64,000 nucleotides of DNA, from NCBI GenBank assembly GCA_902797435.1, contig CADBSV010000044.1:117110-181109 (forward strand), read 5' to 3'. The notes under the pieces are model-generated. The model searched no databases. It was not told the DNA's origin and worked only from the letters and a program-made list of their open reading frames with translations. Below, piece after piece: positions 24,084 through 33,137 of the stretch (within the stretch, counting starts at the first letter, position 1; each line of letters starts with the position of its first letter). Source of the DNA: an uncultured Bacteroidia bacterium. GTDB lineage: Bacteria; Bacteroidota; Bacteroidia; Bacteroidales; UBA932. The translations under genes were made by a program, and so were the position numbers.

Positions 24084-25193
24084 TCACATCGAAGCTATGA
24101 TTTCGAGGGACCGGATCAGCCAGAAGGCGATCCGGTCCGTTGCTTTAATAAGGAAACCGGGCTCCGCTCCCATGATTTCCGCTCCGGTGCATGCAAGCCC
24201 GCATATCATGAGGGCGCTTGTGAGCGGCATGGAAATAAGGTTCGACAGGAGAAAGTACCTGGGGAAGGAATGGAAATGAATCCATGCCACCGGAGCGGTG
24301 AATGCCTGGCAGCTCAGCGACAGGGCCATGGCGTTCCATAAGCGGCGGAAAGGATCGAACCGGTCGGCAATGCGTCCTACGGAAGGATACCAGCCTTGCA
24401 GTGCCGGCAACAGCACGAAAATACCCAGCATGGCCAGATAGGAGAGCTGGAATCCGGCGGAGGAGATGACTGATGGTTTTGCGCAGAGCTGAATGATGAG
24501 CGCGGCGCACCAAATGTTCAGTGGTTCTTTCTTTCTGAAGGCCGTATTGCGGGATATTTCGGACAGGGCGATGAAGAGAAAGGCCCTTGTAATGGATGGA
24601 CCGGCTCCTGTCATAACTGTGTAGAAGCCGCAGAACATGACTGTGAGCGCGGAGCGGATGCGCCATGCCGCCGGGGTATTCCCCATGAAAGAAAGGAGCC
24701 TGCCGAGTGTCAGGTAGATGATTCCGAGATGCAGGCCGCTAAGGGCCAGAATGTGTGATGCTCCCGCTGCCCGGAAGGCCTTTACCATGGAGGCGCCGAG
24801 CCTGTCCCTCTGCCCGGTGAGCAGTGCCCGCAGCAGGGCTCCGCTGCTTTCATGGGGGAACGGAATCCGGGATATCGCCTGCGAAAAGCCCTGCAGCGCC
24901 CTTTCCGGAAGGGAAGCGGAAGTGCCTTGGCTGCCTGGCAGTTCCCACTGTGCAGCCCGGCACAGGGCTCCAAGCAAGAAGAAGAGCAGGGCCGTAAGGG
25001 CCGTGCTGCGGCCCTTGCGAAGGCAGACCGCAGCCAAGACCGCGGCGGCTGCGACAAGGCATGCGGCACCGGCTGCAGCCCGGAATTCCTGTGCTGAAGG
25101 CGCTCCCAACAGGGCTGCCGCGGCTCCTGCTCCGCCGGTGAAGGGGAGCGAAAGCTTCACTATATCTGCGGTTCCCTTTTCCATGGGCTTCAA
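24084..25193 (-). CDS. ComEC/Rec2-like competence membrane protein, short form
   Basis: The 369-residue polytopic protein carries the competence domain: LLTGQRDRLGASMVKAFRAAGASHILALSGLHLGI, then TGAGPSITRAF and GFQLSYLAMLGIF. Full ComEC transports one DNA strand inward and usually has about 600-800 residues, with an N-terminal OB domain and a C-terminal metallo-beta-lactamase domain. Both are missing here; the frame ends soon after the membrane core. A role in DNA uptake is therefore doubtful. It converges with the FISUMP gene (6 bp apart). Confidence 0.78.
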   Translation of the reverse strand: MKPMEKGTADIVKLSLPFTGGAGAAAALLGAPSAQEFRAAAGAACLVAAAAVLAAVCLRKGRSTALTALLFFLLGALCRAAQWELPGSQGTSASLPERALQGFSQAISRIPFPHESSGALLRALLTGQRDRLGASMVKAFRAAGASHILALSGLHLGIIYLTLGRLLSFMGNTPAAWRIRSALTVMFCGFYTVMTGAGPSITRAFLFIALSEISRNTAFRKKEPLNIWCAALIIQLCAKPSVISSAGFQLSYLAMLGIFVLLPALQGWYPSVGRIADRFDPFRRLWNAMALSLSCQAFTAPVAWIHFHSFPRYFLLSNLISMPLTSALMICGLACTGAEIMGAEPGFLIKATDRIAFWLIRSLEIIASM

Positions 25194-25235
25194 TATAGGC
25201 TGCTTCCCGTTCTGAATTGTGGTAAACGGGGGTGT

Positions 25236-25256
25236 AAAACGGAAAATTTCCGTTTT
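25236..25256. promoter_or_regulatory. Perfect 21-bp palindrome upstream of ackA
   Basis: Arms AAAACGGAAA and TTTCCGTTTT surround a single A. The palindrome is centred about 50 bp upstream of the ackA -7 box and 53 bp upstream of the comEC-like start. It is a candidate operator or activator site for acetate-pathway control. With no gene ending into it, a terminator is unlikely. Confidence 0.5.
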
Positions 25257-25293
25257 TGTGGAACATAAAATTTTAATATCGGAAAAAAGGGAT

Positions 25294-25301
25294 TAAATTT
25301 G
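25294..25301 (+). promoter_or_regulatory. -7 promoter element TAAATTTG of ackA-pta
   Basis: Exact TAnnTTTG match, 19 nt before the ackA ATG. Confidence 0.7.
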
Positions 25302-25320
25302 CGTAATTAAAAACTGCTCA

Positions 25321-26538
25321 ATGATAATACTTGTAATCAATTGCGGCTCTTCATCCATCAAGTACAGGCTTATGGACATGAAGGGCGATGATGTTTATGA
25401 CATCCTGGCCAAAGGAATTATAGAAAAAATAGGTCTCCCCGAGGGGATAAGCAACTATCAGGCTGCGGGGAAGGAAAAGATAACCGTAAACCTTCCTGTT
25501 CCCGACCATACCGTGGGCATGCAGCTCATCCTTGCCGACCTTGTGAGTCCCGAGCATGGAGTGCTCAAGAGTTTTGCTGACATCGAGGCGGTAGGTCACC
25601 GCATAGTGCAGGGAGCCGACTTTTTTGCCGGCAGCGCTCTCGTAAACGAAGACGTGCTGGAAAAGATTGAAATCTGCGCTGAGTTCGCCCCTCTGCACAA
25701 CCATGCCCATCTGCTCGGAATTCGCGCATGCCAGAAAGTGCTACCGGAGGTTCCGCAGGTGGTGGTGTTCGATACAGCCTTCCACCAGACGATGCCCGAC
25801 TACGCGTACATGTACGCCCTTCCTTACGAGTATTACAGCAAATACCATGTCCGCCGTTACGGCGCCCACGGCACTTCCCATAATTATGTTTCGCACGAGG
25901 GGGCCCGTCTTGCCGGGCTGGACATAAACGATTCCAGAATCATAACCTGCCATATCGGCAGCGGCTCTTCGGTGTGTGCGGTGCTCAACGGAAAATGCAT
26001 CGACACCTCCATGGGATTCACTCCTCTCGAAGGCATGATAATGGGAACAAGGTGCGGCTGCATCGACGCCAATATCGTTCCCTATATCATGAAGAAGGAG
26101 AACCTTACTCCCGATCAGATGACCGAGGTCATGAACAAGAAGAGCGGATTCATCGGCCTGAGCCAGAAGACTTCCGACGCCCGCGAACTCAATGTCCTTG
26201 CGGAAAACGGCGATGCGAAGGCCAAGCTCGTGTTCAAGAAGCTAACCTATGACATCGTAAAGCTCATAGGCTCCTATACTGCGGCTCTCGACGGTGTGGA
26301 CCTTATCGTATTCACAGCCGGAATAGGGGAGAACAACAGCCGTCTGCGCCGCCGCGTATGCGAACATCTCGGATACCTCGGAGTCAAGATAGATTACGAT
26401 GCGAATATGGCTGCGGCCGGGGTTGAAGCAATGATTTCTACTCCCGAATCAAAGGTAAAGGTGGCCGTGATTCCCACAGAAGAGGAACTCATGATCGCCC
26501 GCGACACCATGCATATAGTTTCAGCATTATACGAATAG
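25321..26538 (+). CDS. ackA: Acetate kinase
   Basis: AckA converts acetyl phosphate and ADP to acetate and ATP, the energy-yielding end step of fermentation. The 405 residues match the family. Motifs: VINCGSSSIKYRL (phosphate 1), DTAFHQTMP, RRYGAHGTSH, CHIGSGSSVCAV, FTPLEGMIMGTRCG and FTAGIGENNSRLR. Pta follows after 1 nt, so the two form the usual acetyl-CoA to acetate operon. A perfect palindrome stands upstream of its promoter. Confidence 0.97.
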   Translation: MIILVINCGSSSIKYRLMDMKGDDVYDILAKGIIEKIGLPEGISNYQAAGKEKITVNLPVPDHTVGMQLILADLVSPEHGVLKSFADIEAVGHRIVQGADFFAGSALVNEDVLEKIEICAEFAPLHNHAHLLGIRACQKVLPEVPQVVVFDTAFHQTMPDYAYMYALPYEYYSKYHVRRYGAHGTSHNYVSHEGARLAGLDINDSRIITCHIGSGSSVCAVLNGKCIDTSMGFTPLEGMIMGTRCGCIDANIVPYIMKKENLTPDQMTEVMNKKSGFIGLSQKTSDARELNVLAENGDAKAKLVFKKLTYDIVKLIGSYTAALDGVDLIVFTAGIGENNSRLRRRVCEHLGYLGVKIDYDANMAAAGVEAMISTPESKVKVAVIPTEEELMIARDTMHIVSALYE

Positions 26539-26539
26539 A

Positions 26540-27544
26540 ATGTCACTTATCGATCAGATTGTAGCGCGCGCCAAATCGAACAGGCAGCGCATCGTGCTCC
26601 CGGAATCCTTCGAGGAGCGCACGATTACCGCGGCAGACCGCGCCATCGCCGACGGCCTCGCTGACATCATTCTCATAGGGAACCGCGAAAAGGTGCTCGC
26701 CTATGCGGAGGAACTCGGGCTTGAGAATATAGGGAAGGCCACTATCATCGACCCGGAGACCAGTCCCAAGACCGAAGAATATGCCCAGTTGCTCTTCCAG
26801 CTCCGCCAGAAAAAGGGCATGACAATCGAAGAAGCGAGGCGCCTTGTGCTCAATCCGCTCTACTTCGGATGCCTTATCATTAAAAACGGCGATGCCGACG
26901 GGCAGATAAGCGGTGCCCTCTCCACTACCGGAGAGACTCTCCGTCCCGCCCTTCAGATAATTAAGTGCTCCCCGGGCATCACCTGCGTAAGCGGCGCAAT
27001 GCTGATGGTTACACAGGCTCCCGAATATGGCGAAAATGGTGTGCTTGTAGTGGGCGATGTGGCGGTCACTCCTGCTCCCGACGCAGGCCAGCTGGCCCAG
27101 ATTGCCGTCTGCACGGCCCGTACCGCAAGGAGCGTCGCAGGATTCTCCGATCCCCGCGTGGCTATGCTTTCCTTCTCGACGAAGGGCTCCGCAAAGCACG
27201 AGGTGGTGGACAAGGTGGTGGAAGCCACGGCCCTCGCCAAAGAGCTGGATCCGACCCTCAAGATAGACGGAGAACTTCAGGCGGATGCGGCCCTGGTGCC
27301 TTCCGTTGGCAAGAAGAAAGCTCCGGGCTCCGAGATAGCAGGCAGCGCCAACGTGCTCGTCTTCCCGAATCTCGAAGTGGGCAACATCTCCTATAAGCTC
27401 ATCCAGCGCCTTGGCGGCGCCGATGCAATAGGCCCCATCCTCCAGGGCATCGCCCGGCCGGTGAACGACCTCAGCCGTGGATGCTCTGTGGATGACATCT
27501 ACAAGATGGTGGCCATTACAGCCTGCCAGGCGATGGACGCCTGA
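26540..27544 (+). CDS. pta: Phosphate acetyltransferase
   Basis: Pta makes acetyl phosphate from acetyl-CoA and feeds acetate kinase. At 334 residues it is the short, single-domain form without the N-terminal regulatory domain of E. coli Pta. Motifs: RIVLPESFEERTI, SGALSTTGETLRPALQ, DVAVTPAPDAGQLAQIA, KIDGELQADAALVP and ANVLVFPNLEVGN. Its ATG is 1 nt after the ackA stop. Confidence 0.96.
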   Translation: MSLIDQIVARAKSNRQRIVLPESFEERTITAADRAIADGLADIILIGNREKVLAYAEELGLENIGKATIIDPETSPKTEEYAQLLFQLRQKKGMTIEEARRLVLNPLYFGCLIIKNGDADGQISGALSTTGETLRPALQIIKCSPGITCVSGAMLMVTQAPEYGENGVLVVGDVAVTPAPDAGQLAQIAVCTARTARSVAGFSDPRVAMLSFSTKGSAKHEVVDKVVEATALAKELDPTLKIDGELQADAALVPSVGKKKAPGSEIAGSANVLVFPNLEVGNISYKLIQRLGGADAIGPILQGIARPVNDLSRGCSVDDIYKMVAITACQAMDA

Positions 27545-27545
27545 A

Positions 27546-28673
27546 CTATTTCAGTCTGAAACCAAGCGCTGCGAGGGCTTCTTCCTCTTTGGCGGAGCCG
27601 TTCTGCAGTTTGACTGAGAAACATCCGAATTCCCTTCTGACGGGATAATCTCCCCGGAGCTTTTCAAAAAGTTCCGGGTTTTTTCTAAGACTCCTGTCGT
27701 CTTCCCGTACGTCATAGCTGTGGAGTACGGCTTCGCAGATGACCTGCCGGAAGGTCTTGCCGGCAGCGTCAATCCCTATTTCGAGGGCCTGTCTGGGGGC
27801 CGGGATGCCTTCTGGGCGCCAGCCTTCAAGCGGGAGGCCGAAAAATTTCGCCACGGCCTGTACGCTGGCGGCGGTGCCGTTTGCCTTGCCGTCGGCGCTG
27901 TAACCCGCTATATGGGGAGTGGCTATGGCAAGCAGGCCGAGAAGTTCCCTGTCCACCTGGGGTTCGCTTTCCCATACGTCCAGGACTGCGGCTTTGAGCG
28001 CTCCGGCCTTAAGGGAATCCTTCAGCGCATCGCCTTCGATCACGGCTCCCCGCGAGGAGTTGATGAGAATCTGGTTTTCCCGCAGAAGGGCGATTCTGCC
28101 GGCGTCGAAAAGATGCCGGGTCTTGTCGGGCCCGTTTTCGATGAGGGGCACGTGGCAGGTGATGATGTCTGCCTTCCGGATAATTTCGTCGAGGCTGACG
28201 AATTCCCCGGGGCCTTCCCTTCGAGCTCGCGGAGGGTCGCACTGCAAGACGTTCATCCCGAGCGCCCTGGCGGCGGAGACCACTTTCGAGCCAACGTTCC
28301 CTACGCCCACTACGCCGAGCGTAAGGTCTTCGAAACGCAGGGAAAAGCGCTCTGCAAGTACGCACAGGACAGATACGATATACTGCATGACCGAGCCGGA
28401 ATTGCAGCCGGGAGCATTGGTCCAGGCTACCTCGTGAGCGTCGCACCAGCGGGTGTCTATATGGTCGTAACCGATTGTGGCGGTTGCTATTATCTTTACT
28501 CCGGAACCTTCGAGGAGCTGCTTCCCGCAGGCCGTCCTGGTGCGGGTGATGATGGCGTCGGCGTCTTTTACGGTTTCGGCGTCAGTGTCCTTTCCGGGCA
28601 GATACACAACCTCGGCGTATGGCTCGAATACGCCCCTGAGGAAGGGAATCTTATCGTCGCATACGATTTTCAT
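27546..28673 (-). CDS. pdxB: 4-Phosphoerythronate dehydrogenase
   Basis: PdxB oxidises 4-phospho-D-erythronate in the DXP-dependent route to pyridoxal phosphate. The 375-residue protein has the D-isomer 2-hydroxyacid dehydrogenase fold: GVVGVGNVGSKV (NAD binding), INSSRGAVIEGD (catalytic Arg), and PHIAGYSADGKANGT with the catalytic His in the PdxB-specific context. The C-terminal dimerisation domain is present. The ATG at 28673 is chosen because KIVCDDKIPF is the family's start; longer frames run into the preceding gene. It follows the GHL10 gene by 7 nt on the minus strand. Confidence 0.92.
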   Translation of the reverse strand: MKIVCDDKIPFLRGVFEPYAEVVYLPGKDTDAETVKDADAIITRTRTACGKQLLEGSGVKIIATATIGYDHIDTRWCDAHEVAWTNAPGCNSGSVMQYIVSVLCVLAERFSLRFEDLTLGVVGVGNVGSKVVSAARALGMNVLQCDPPRARREGPGEFVSLDEIIRKADIITCHVPLIENGPDKTRHLFDAGRIALLRENQILINSSRGAVIEGDALKDSLKAGALKAAVLDVWESEPQVDRELLGLLAIATPHIAGYSADGKANGTAASVQAVAKFFGLPLEGWRPEGIPAPRQALEIGIDAAGKTFRQVICEAVLHSYDVREDDRSLRKNPELFEKLRGDYPVRREFGCFSVKLQNGSAKEEEALAALGFRLK

Positions 28674-28680
28674 GGTTGCT

Positions 28681-29838
28681 TCAGCGGTATATCTCGGCGG
28701 TGATGTAGTCGCGCAGGTCTTCCCGTTCGAGGATGTCCCTTGTCCGGAACCATACATGTCCGGAGGCGTACCAGCAGTCGCGGACCATCTCCACCTGCCG
28801 CCCGAACTCTTCTACGTTCCTGAATCCCGAATCGACCCTGCGCCTGTAGAATGAAGGATCGTGTTTGTAGGCCGCCAGTCCGATATACAGGGGTATTCCG
28901 TTCATGACGTTCTGCCATTCCCTGAGGACTTTCGGGAACGCTGCGAAATCGCCCCTGCCTATACTCCAGTACAACTGCGGGAGGATATAATCTACGCTTC
29001 CGTCACGCACCCACCTGCGCGGGTCGGCGTACAGGCGGCAGCTGTTGGAGACCCGCCCCTGCGGAGACACTCCGAAAACTGCGTCGGGGCGGACTGAATG
29101 CGTGGTTTCGTGAAGGGTCTTTACGATGTTGTCGATGTTGCTGTAACGCCATTCTTCGAGGGACTTTCCCTTGCCGTGCGCCGCATAGAGCGTGGAATCG
29201 TTCCACGCTCCGGGCTCGCTCCAGCCCCTGGTGTCCTCCTTGAGTCCGTCGGGGTAGAAGTAATCGTCGATATGGAGTCCGTCAACGTCGTAACGGGAGA
29301 GGATTTCCCTTGCCACGTCCGACAGGAACTGCACAACCTCCGGATTTCCCGGATCCAGATACTCGCGTCCGCGGTAGTTGTGCACCCATTCGGGATGCGA
29401 ATACTTTACCTGCGTGCGGGCCCTTTCGGTGGAGTCGCTGAGGCTGACCCTCAAGGGATTTATCCATGCGTGAATGGCCATCCCGTTCTCATGGGCTACC
29501 CGTACCGCGATGCTCAGGGGATCGAAGTAGGGGGACATGCCCTCCGCTCCCGTTAGCTGACGGCTCCATGGAAGGATGTCCGAGGCATACATTGCATCCA
29601 TCTCGCTCACCGCCTGGAAATAAAGGGTGTTGCAGCCCATCGCTGCAAGCTCGCGTATTGTTCCTATGAGGTCGGAGCGCTGCACGAAGTGGGAGCGTTC
29701 CCCCCGGGGCCAGTCGAGCCCGCCCACGGTGGCCAGCCATACGCCCCGCTGCTCTGAGGAGGGGATGCTGTCCTGTCTTTGCCTTGTGGCTTGTGGCAGA
29801 AGGGAGATGAGCGCTATCAGGATGGAAATGAGTTTCAC
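28681..29838 (-). CDS. GHL10 (DUF187) family glycoside hydrolase-like protein
   Basis: The exported protein has the GHL10 TIM-barrel pattern: RGVWLATVGGLDWP, LAAMGCNTLYFQAVSEMDAMY, HAWINPLRVSL, VDGLHIDDYFYP and DYILPQLYWSIG. Relatives act on bacterial cell-wall or surface polysaccharides; the substrate here is not known. I start at GTG 29838 (385 residues, signal peptide VKLISILIALISLLPQA) because a -7 promoter box lies at 29844-29851. The longer ATG start at 29868 would lie upstream of that promoter. It is divergent from cstA and precedes pdxB. Confidence 0.83.
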   Translation of the reverse strand: MKLISILIALISLLPQATRQRQDSIPSSEQRGVWLATVGGLDWPRGERSHFVQRSDLIGTIRELAAMGCNTLYFQAVSEMDAMYASDILPWSRQLTGAEGMSPYFDPLSIAVRVAHENGMAIHAWINPLRVSLSDSTERARTQVKYSHPEWVHNYRGREYLDPGNPEVVQFLSDVAREILSRYDVDGLHIDDYFYPDGLKEDTRGWSEPGAWNDSTLYAAHGKGKSLEEWRYSNIDNIVKTLHETTHSVRPDAVFGVSPQGRVSNSCRLYADPRRWVRDGSVDYILPQLYWSIGRGDFAAFPKVLREWQNVMNGIPLYIGLAAYKHDPSFYRRRVDSGFRNVEEFGRQVEMVRDCWYASGHVWFRTRDILEREDLRDYITAEIYR

Positions 29839-29843
29839 GAATG

Positions 29844-29851
29844 CAAAAATA
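29844..29851 (-). promoter_or_regulatory. -7 promoter element TATTTTTG of the GHL10-pdxB operon
   Basis: Exact TAnnTTTG match on the minus strand, 5 nt before the proposed GTG start. It decides the start in favour of GTG over the upstream ATG. Confidence 0.6.
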
Positions 29852-29883
29852 ACAAAAAACACTGCCATTCGGCAGAAAATTCT

Positions 29884-29891
29884 TATATTCG
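29884..29891 (+). promoter_or_regulatory. -7 promoter-like element TATATTCG of cstA
   Basis: Seven of eight bases match TAnnTTTG, 5 nt before the cstA ATG; a nearly leaderless mRNA is predicted. Confidence 0.5.
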
Positions 29892-29896
29892 TTGCT

Positions 29897-31375
29897 ATGA
29901 TTTCGTTCATTATTTCCATTGTGGCCCTCGTGCTGGGCTATCTCCTTTACGGAAAGTTTGTGGATAAGGTCTTCGGGCCCGATCCGTCCCGCAAAACACC
30001 TGCAATAACAAAAGCCGACGGCGTGGATTATGTTCCCATGCCGGCCTGGAAGGTGTATATGATCCAGTTCCTCAACATCGCCGGAACGGGGCCTATCTTC
30101 GGAGCCATAATGGGGGCTAAATTCGGTCCATCCAGCTATCTGTGGATAGTGTTCGGCTGCATCTTCGCCGGTGCCGTGCACGATTATTTCACCGGGATGC
30201 TCAGCATCCGCCACGGAGGGGCCGGACTGCCGGACCTTGTGCGTCAGTATCTCGGCAAGGGAACGAGTGCGGTTCTGCTGGTGTTCAGCATAGTGCTTCT
30301 CATGCTTGTGGGAACCGTTTTCGTTTATAGTCCCGCACTTATTCTTGGCGACATAGCACCGCTTTCGGCTACGGCGCGGACTTCCATCATGATTTGGGTG
30401 GGGATAGTGTTCGTGTACTACATAATCGCCACGCTGCTTCCCATCGACAAGATAATAGGCCGTTTTTATCCTGTATTCGCCTTCGCCCTGCTCTTTATGG
30501 CGGTGGCCCTGTGCGTGTGCCTGTTCATCAAATGGCCTTCGCTCCCGGAGGTGTGGAACGGTCTCGGAAACATGGGGGAGGCCACCGGTCTTCTGAAGGG
30601 ACAGCCCCTCTTCCCGTGTCTTTTCATAACCATAGCATGCGGTGCGATATCGGGCTTTCATGCCACGCAGAGCCCCCTCATGGCGAGGTGCCTCACGAAT
30701 GAAAAGATGGGCCGCCCCATATTCTACGGGGCAATGATCACCGAGGGTGTCGTAGCTCTCATCTGGGCCGCCGTGTCTTCCTATTTCTTCTTTGCCGGAG
30801 GAGCCGCCGAAGTGGGCAGCGACCTCACTGCAGCTGCACCTGCCGTGGTTACAAAGGTGTCAAGGAACTGGCTCGGCATTTTCGGAGGCATCCTTGCCAT
30901 ACTCGGTGTGGTCGTGGCTCCCATAACAAGCGGCGATACTGCTTTCAGGAGCGCCCGTCTCATTGTTGCGGATTTCGTCCACCTGGAGCAGAAAAAGCAT
31001 CTTAACCGCCTTGTAATAGCGGTTCCCCTGTTCGCTGTAGCCGCCCTGCTTCTTTGGTACAACATCGCCGATGAAAACGGCTTCAATACCATCTGGCGCT
31101 ATTTCGGCTGGGCGAACCAGACTCTTGCATGCTTCTCGCTGTGGACGGCGACCGCATGGCTTGTACTCAACAAGAAAGGCGCATATTATCTTATCACCAT
31201 GCTTCCGGCTGCTTTCATGACATCGGTCTGCACCACTTATATTTGTGTTGACAAGATAGGATTCCACATGCCGGCGGCCTGGATACCGTATATCGCGGTG
31301 TCGGTGTTCGCCATTGCGGTGGCGCTTTTCTATGTGCTTGCGGGAAAGAAGCTTACCTGCTCTCAAAGAAGCTGA
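29897..31375 (+). CDS. cstA: CstA-family peptide/pyruvate transporter
   Basis: The 492-residue polytopic protein belongs to the CstA family (MIQFLNIAGTGPIFGAIMGAKFGP, HDYFTGMLSIRHGG, CGAISGFHATQSPL, GDTAFRSARLI). E. coli CstA and YjiY/BtsT take up peptides or pyruvate, and members are induced on carbon starvation. It is shorter than the roughly 700-residue E. coli protein but has the whole conserved core. The ATG at 29897 is set by the promoter; the frame is open upstream only antisense to the GHL10 gene. The 3' end overlaps rsmD by 23 bp. Confidence 0.9.
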   Translation: MISFIISIVALVLGYLLYGKFVDKVFGPDPSRKTPAITKADGVDYVPMPAWKVYMIQFLNIAGTGPIFGAIMGAKFGPSSYLWIVFGCIFAGAVHDYFTGMLSIRHGGAGLPDLVRQYLGKGTSAVLLVFSIVLLMLVGTVFVYSPALILGDIAPLSATARTSIMIWVGIVFVYYIIATLLPIDKIIGRFYPVFAFALLFMAVALCVCLFIKWPSLPEVWNGLGNMGEATGLLKGQPLFPCLFITIACGAISGFHATQSPLMARCLTNEKMGRPIFYGAMITEGVVALIWAAVSSYFFFAGGAAEVGSDLTAAAPAVVTKVSRNWLGIFGGILAILGVVVAPITSGDTAFRSARLIVADFVHLEQKKHLNRLVIAVPLFAVAALLLWYNIADENGFNTIWRYFGWANQTLACFSLWTATAWLVLNKKGAYYLITMLPAAFMTSVCTTYICVDKIGFHMPAAWIPYIAVSVFAIAVALFYVLAGKKLTCSQRS

Positions 31376-31889
31376 AGTGTACGCGTCCGTACACCTTCTC
31401 CTTAACGAATAGCGGATGGCCGGCGAAGGAGTGTTCGCCGCCGTGCTCGAGTATGAAATAACGCTCGGGATGCAGTATGCCCGCACCCATCACTTTGTCG
31501 GGAATGGTTTCCAGACCTTCGAGAGCATAGGGCGGGTCGGCGAAAACTATGTCGAAGCGCTCCCTGCAGATGGGCAGAAAGTCGAAAACGTTCTGATGGA
31601 CAGCAACTACGGCGTCCAGCCCCAGGCGCGCTGCTTCCGTGCGGATGAAAGACGCGTTGTCCCGCGACATTTCGACGCAATATACGCGGGCGGCGCCTCT
31701 TGATGCGAATTCGTAGGAGATAGCCCCGGTGCCCCCGAAGAGGTCGAGCACTTTGAGGTCTTCGAATTCGTATTCGTTGTCCAATATGTTGAACAGGGCT
31801 TCCTTGGCGAAGTCGGTGGTCGGCCGGGCGGAGTAGCGGGGCGGAAGGTTTATGATGCGGCCTTTGAGTTTTCCTCCGATGATTCTCAT
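31353..31889 (-). CDS. rsmD: 16S rRNA (guanine(966)-N2)-methyltransferase
   Basis: RsmD methylates G966 of 16S rRNA in the assembled 30S particle. The 178-residue protein has MRIIGGKLKGR at the start, the SAM loop DLFGGTG (49-55), Glu73 in CVEMS, and the catalytic motif DPPY (118-121). Its ATG overlaps the DUF3822 stop (ATGA), the usual Bacteroidota pairing. It converges with cstA. Confidence 0.92.
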   Translation of the reverse strand: MRIIGGKLKGRIINLPPRYSARPTTDFAKEALFNILDNEYEFEDLKVLDLFGGTGAISYEFASRGAARVYCVEMSRDNASFIRTEAARLGLDAVVAVHQNVFDFLPICRERFDIVFADPPYALEGLETIPDKVMGAGILHPERYFILEHGGEHSFAGHPLFVKEKVYGRVHFSFFESR

Positions 31890-32368
31890 AGGGTCTCGAC
31901 CGACTTGAAATAGCGGTAAAGGTTCATCTCATCCTCGGCTCCGATGCCATGACGGAAATAGATGCAGGAAACCTCGGGGTTGAGCTGCAGTGATTTGAGG
32001 GCCAGGAAGATATAATACTCTGCCGTTGTGAAGTCGGGGGCTTCGTAGCTGTTGGCCAGCATGAGCGTCCCGCCCTGGGCTATACCGAGGAAAAGCCTGC
32101 CTTCTTTCCAGGTGGCCAGAATACGGTTGTATTCCCTGATTGAAGGAAGGTCCCGCAGGATGTACCAGAGTTCCGGCAGCGCAGTGACTCCGTCCGAGGG
32201 CACTGCATAGAGCAGCCATGCTTCGTACTGGGGCACTTCTACCGTCTTTACCACGTCGGCGTCATCCAAAAAGACAACTTCTCCGAGAGAATCTCTCGAA
32301 GAAGCCGGATTGTAGAAATGCGCCGGCACCAAAGTGCACTTTGGCGTAAGTAGGGATAATTCTTCCAC
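31886..32368 (-). CDS. DUF3822 family protein
   Basis: The 160-residue protein has the features of DUF3822, which sits before rsmD in many Bacteroidota: an N-terminal LLTPKCTLVPAHFY, a central beta-rich part, and ANSYEAPDFTTAEYYIFLALKSLQLNPE. The function is unknown; an actin-like ATPase fold has been suggested for related proteins, but no nucleotide motif is obvious here. The start is GTG at 32368, which shares one base with the upstream stop (TAGTG). Confidence 0.68.
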   Translation of the reverse strand: MEELSLLTPKCTLVPAHFYNPASSRDSLGEVVFLDDADVVKTVEVPQYEAWLLYAVPSDGVTALPELWYILRDLPSIREYNRILATWKEGRLFLGIAQGGTLMLANSYEAPDFTTAEYYIFLALKSLQLNPEVSCIYFRHGIGAEDEMNLYRYFKSVETL

Positions 32369-33060
32369 TATTCCCAGTTGCCCGCGTTGTTGTTAGGAGC
32401 GGTTACGGAACCGACCTGGAGACCCTCGAAACGGTTCTTTGCACGCTGGTCGGCGTCGAGATTGATGCGCAGCTGGTTGTCGAGCCCCTTGAGCAGGAGC
32501 TTATACGGCATGCGGGCCTCGAAGAGGGGAACGGGAACGCCGGAGACCATCTTGGTGACAGCTTCCATTTCGACAGGTGCTCCGCCGGAGAACGGGATGT
32601 ATTTGAGCGAGTCGAGCACGAGTTCGGGCCTGTCGGTGAAAATGGTATCTCTCACCGGGACCTTGCTCTCGATGGAGAATACGAGATTGTTGTCGCCGGC
32701 CTTGTAGAGCTCGAACAGCTGGGCGGGAGTGATGCGGCGGTTCTTATTCTTGACGGCCTGGGTGTGGGCTACGGCAAGGGAGTCGTCGAGACTGCCGATC
32801 TGGAGGACTACCGTCATGTTGCCGGTGTTGTAGAAGTTGATGAGGGAGTCAACGGTGCTGGTGAATCTGCCGTTGACAGCCTTATAGGCAACCTGAAGAG
32901 TGCGGATGTCCTTGAGACGCTGCACGCCTATGCTTTCGCGGTAGGCCTTCTGCTTGTTGAAGGCGACCGGTTTGTTGATGCTTCTGACAATTGCAACCGC
33001 GAGGATGACGCATATTACGGCGAGAACTACCTCGAGGATGACCTGCAATGATTTCTTCAT
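32368..33060 (-). CDS. Membrane-anchored hypothetical protein
   Basis: The 230-residue protein has one membrane segment (about 7-26, VILEVVLAVICVILAVAIV) and a soluble part facing the periplasm. The motif RLKDIRTLQVAYKAVNGRFTSTVDSLINFY, found just after the membrane segment, resembles pseudopilin-like N termini, in which a helix leads into a small beta domain. I do not recognise a named family. It is first in an operon with DUF3822 and rsmD and has its own promoter. Confidence 0.7.
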   Translation of the reverse strand: MKKSLQVILEVVLAVICVILAVAIVRSINKPVAFNKQKAYRESIGVQRLKDIRTLQVAYKAVNGRFTSTVDSLINFYNTGNMTVVLQIGSLDDSLAVAHTQAVKNKNRRITPAQLFELYKAGDNNLVFSIESKVPVRDTIFTDRPELVLDSLKYIPFSGGAPVEMEAVTKMVSGVPVPLFEARMPYKLLLKGLDNQLRINLDADQRAKNRFEGLQVGSVTAPNNNAGNWE

Positions 33061-33097
33061 ATCTTTTACTTTCTTTAGATTTCCGAATAAAACCCTA

Positions 33098-33105
33098 CAA
33101 AGTTA
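33098..33105 (-). promoter_or_regulatory. -7 promoter element TAACTTTG of the membrane protein-DUF3822-rsmD operon
   Basis: Exact TAnnTTTG match on the minus strand, 37 nt before the ATG at 33060. Confidence 0.65.
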
Positions 33106-33137
33106 GAAAAATGATTCTTCAAAAGCAATAATATTGT

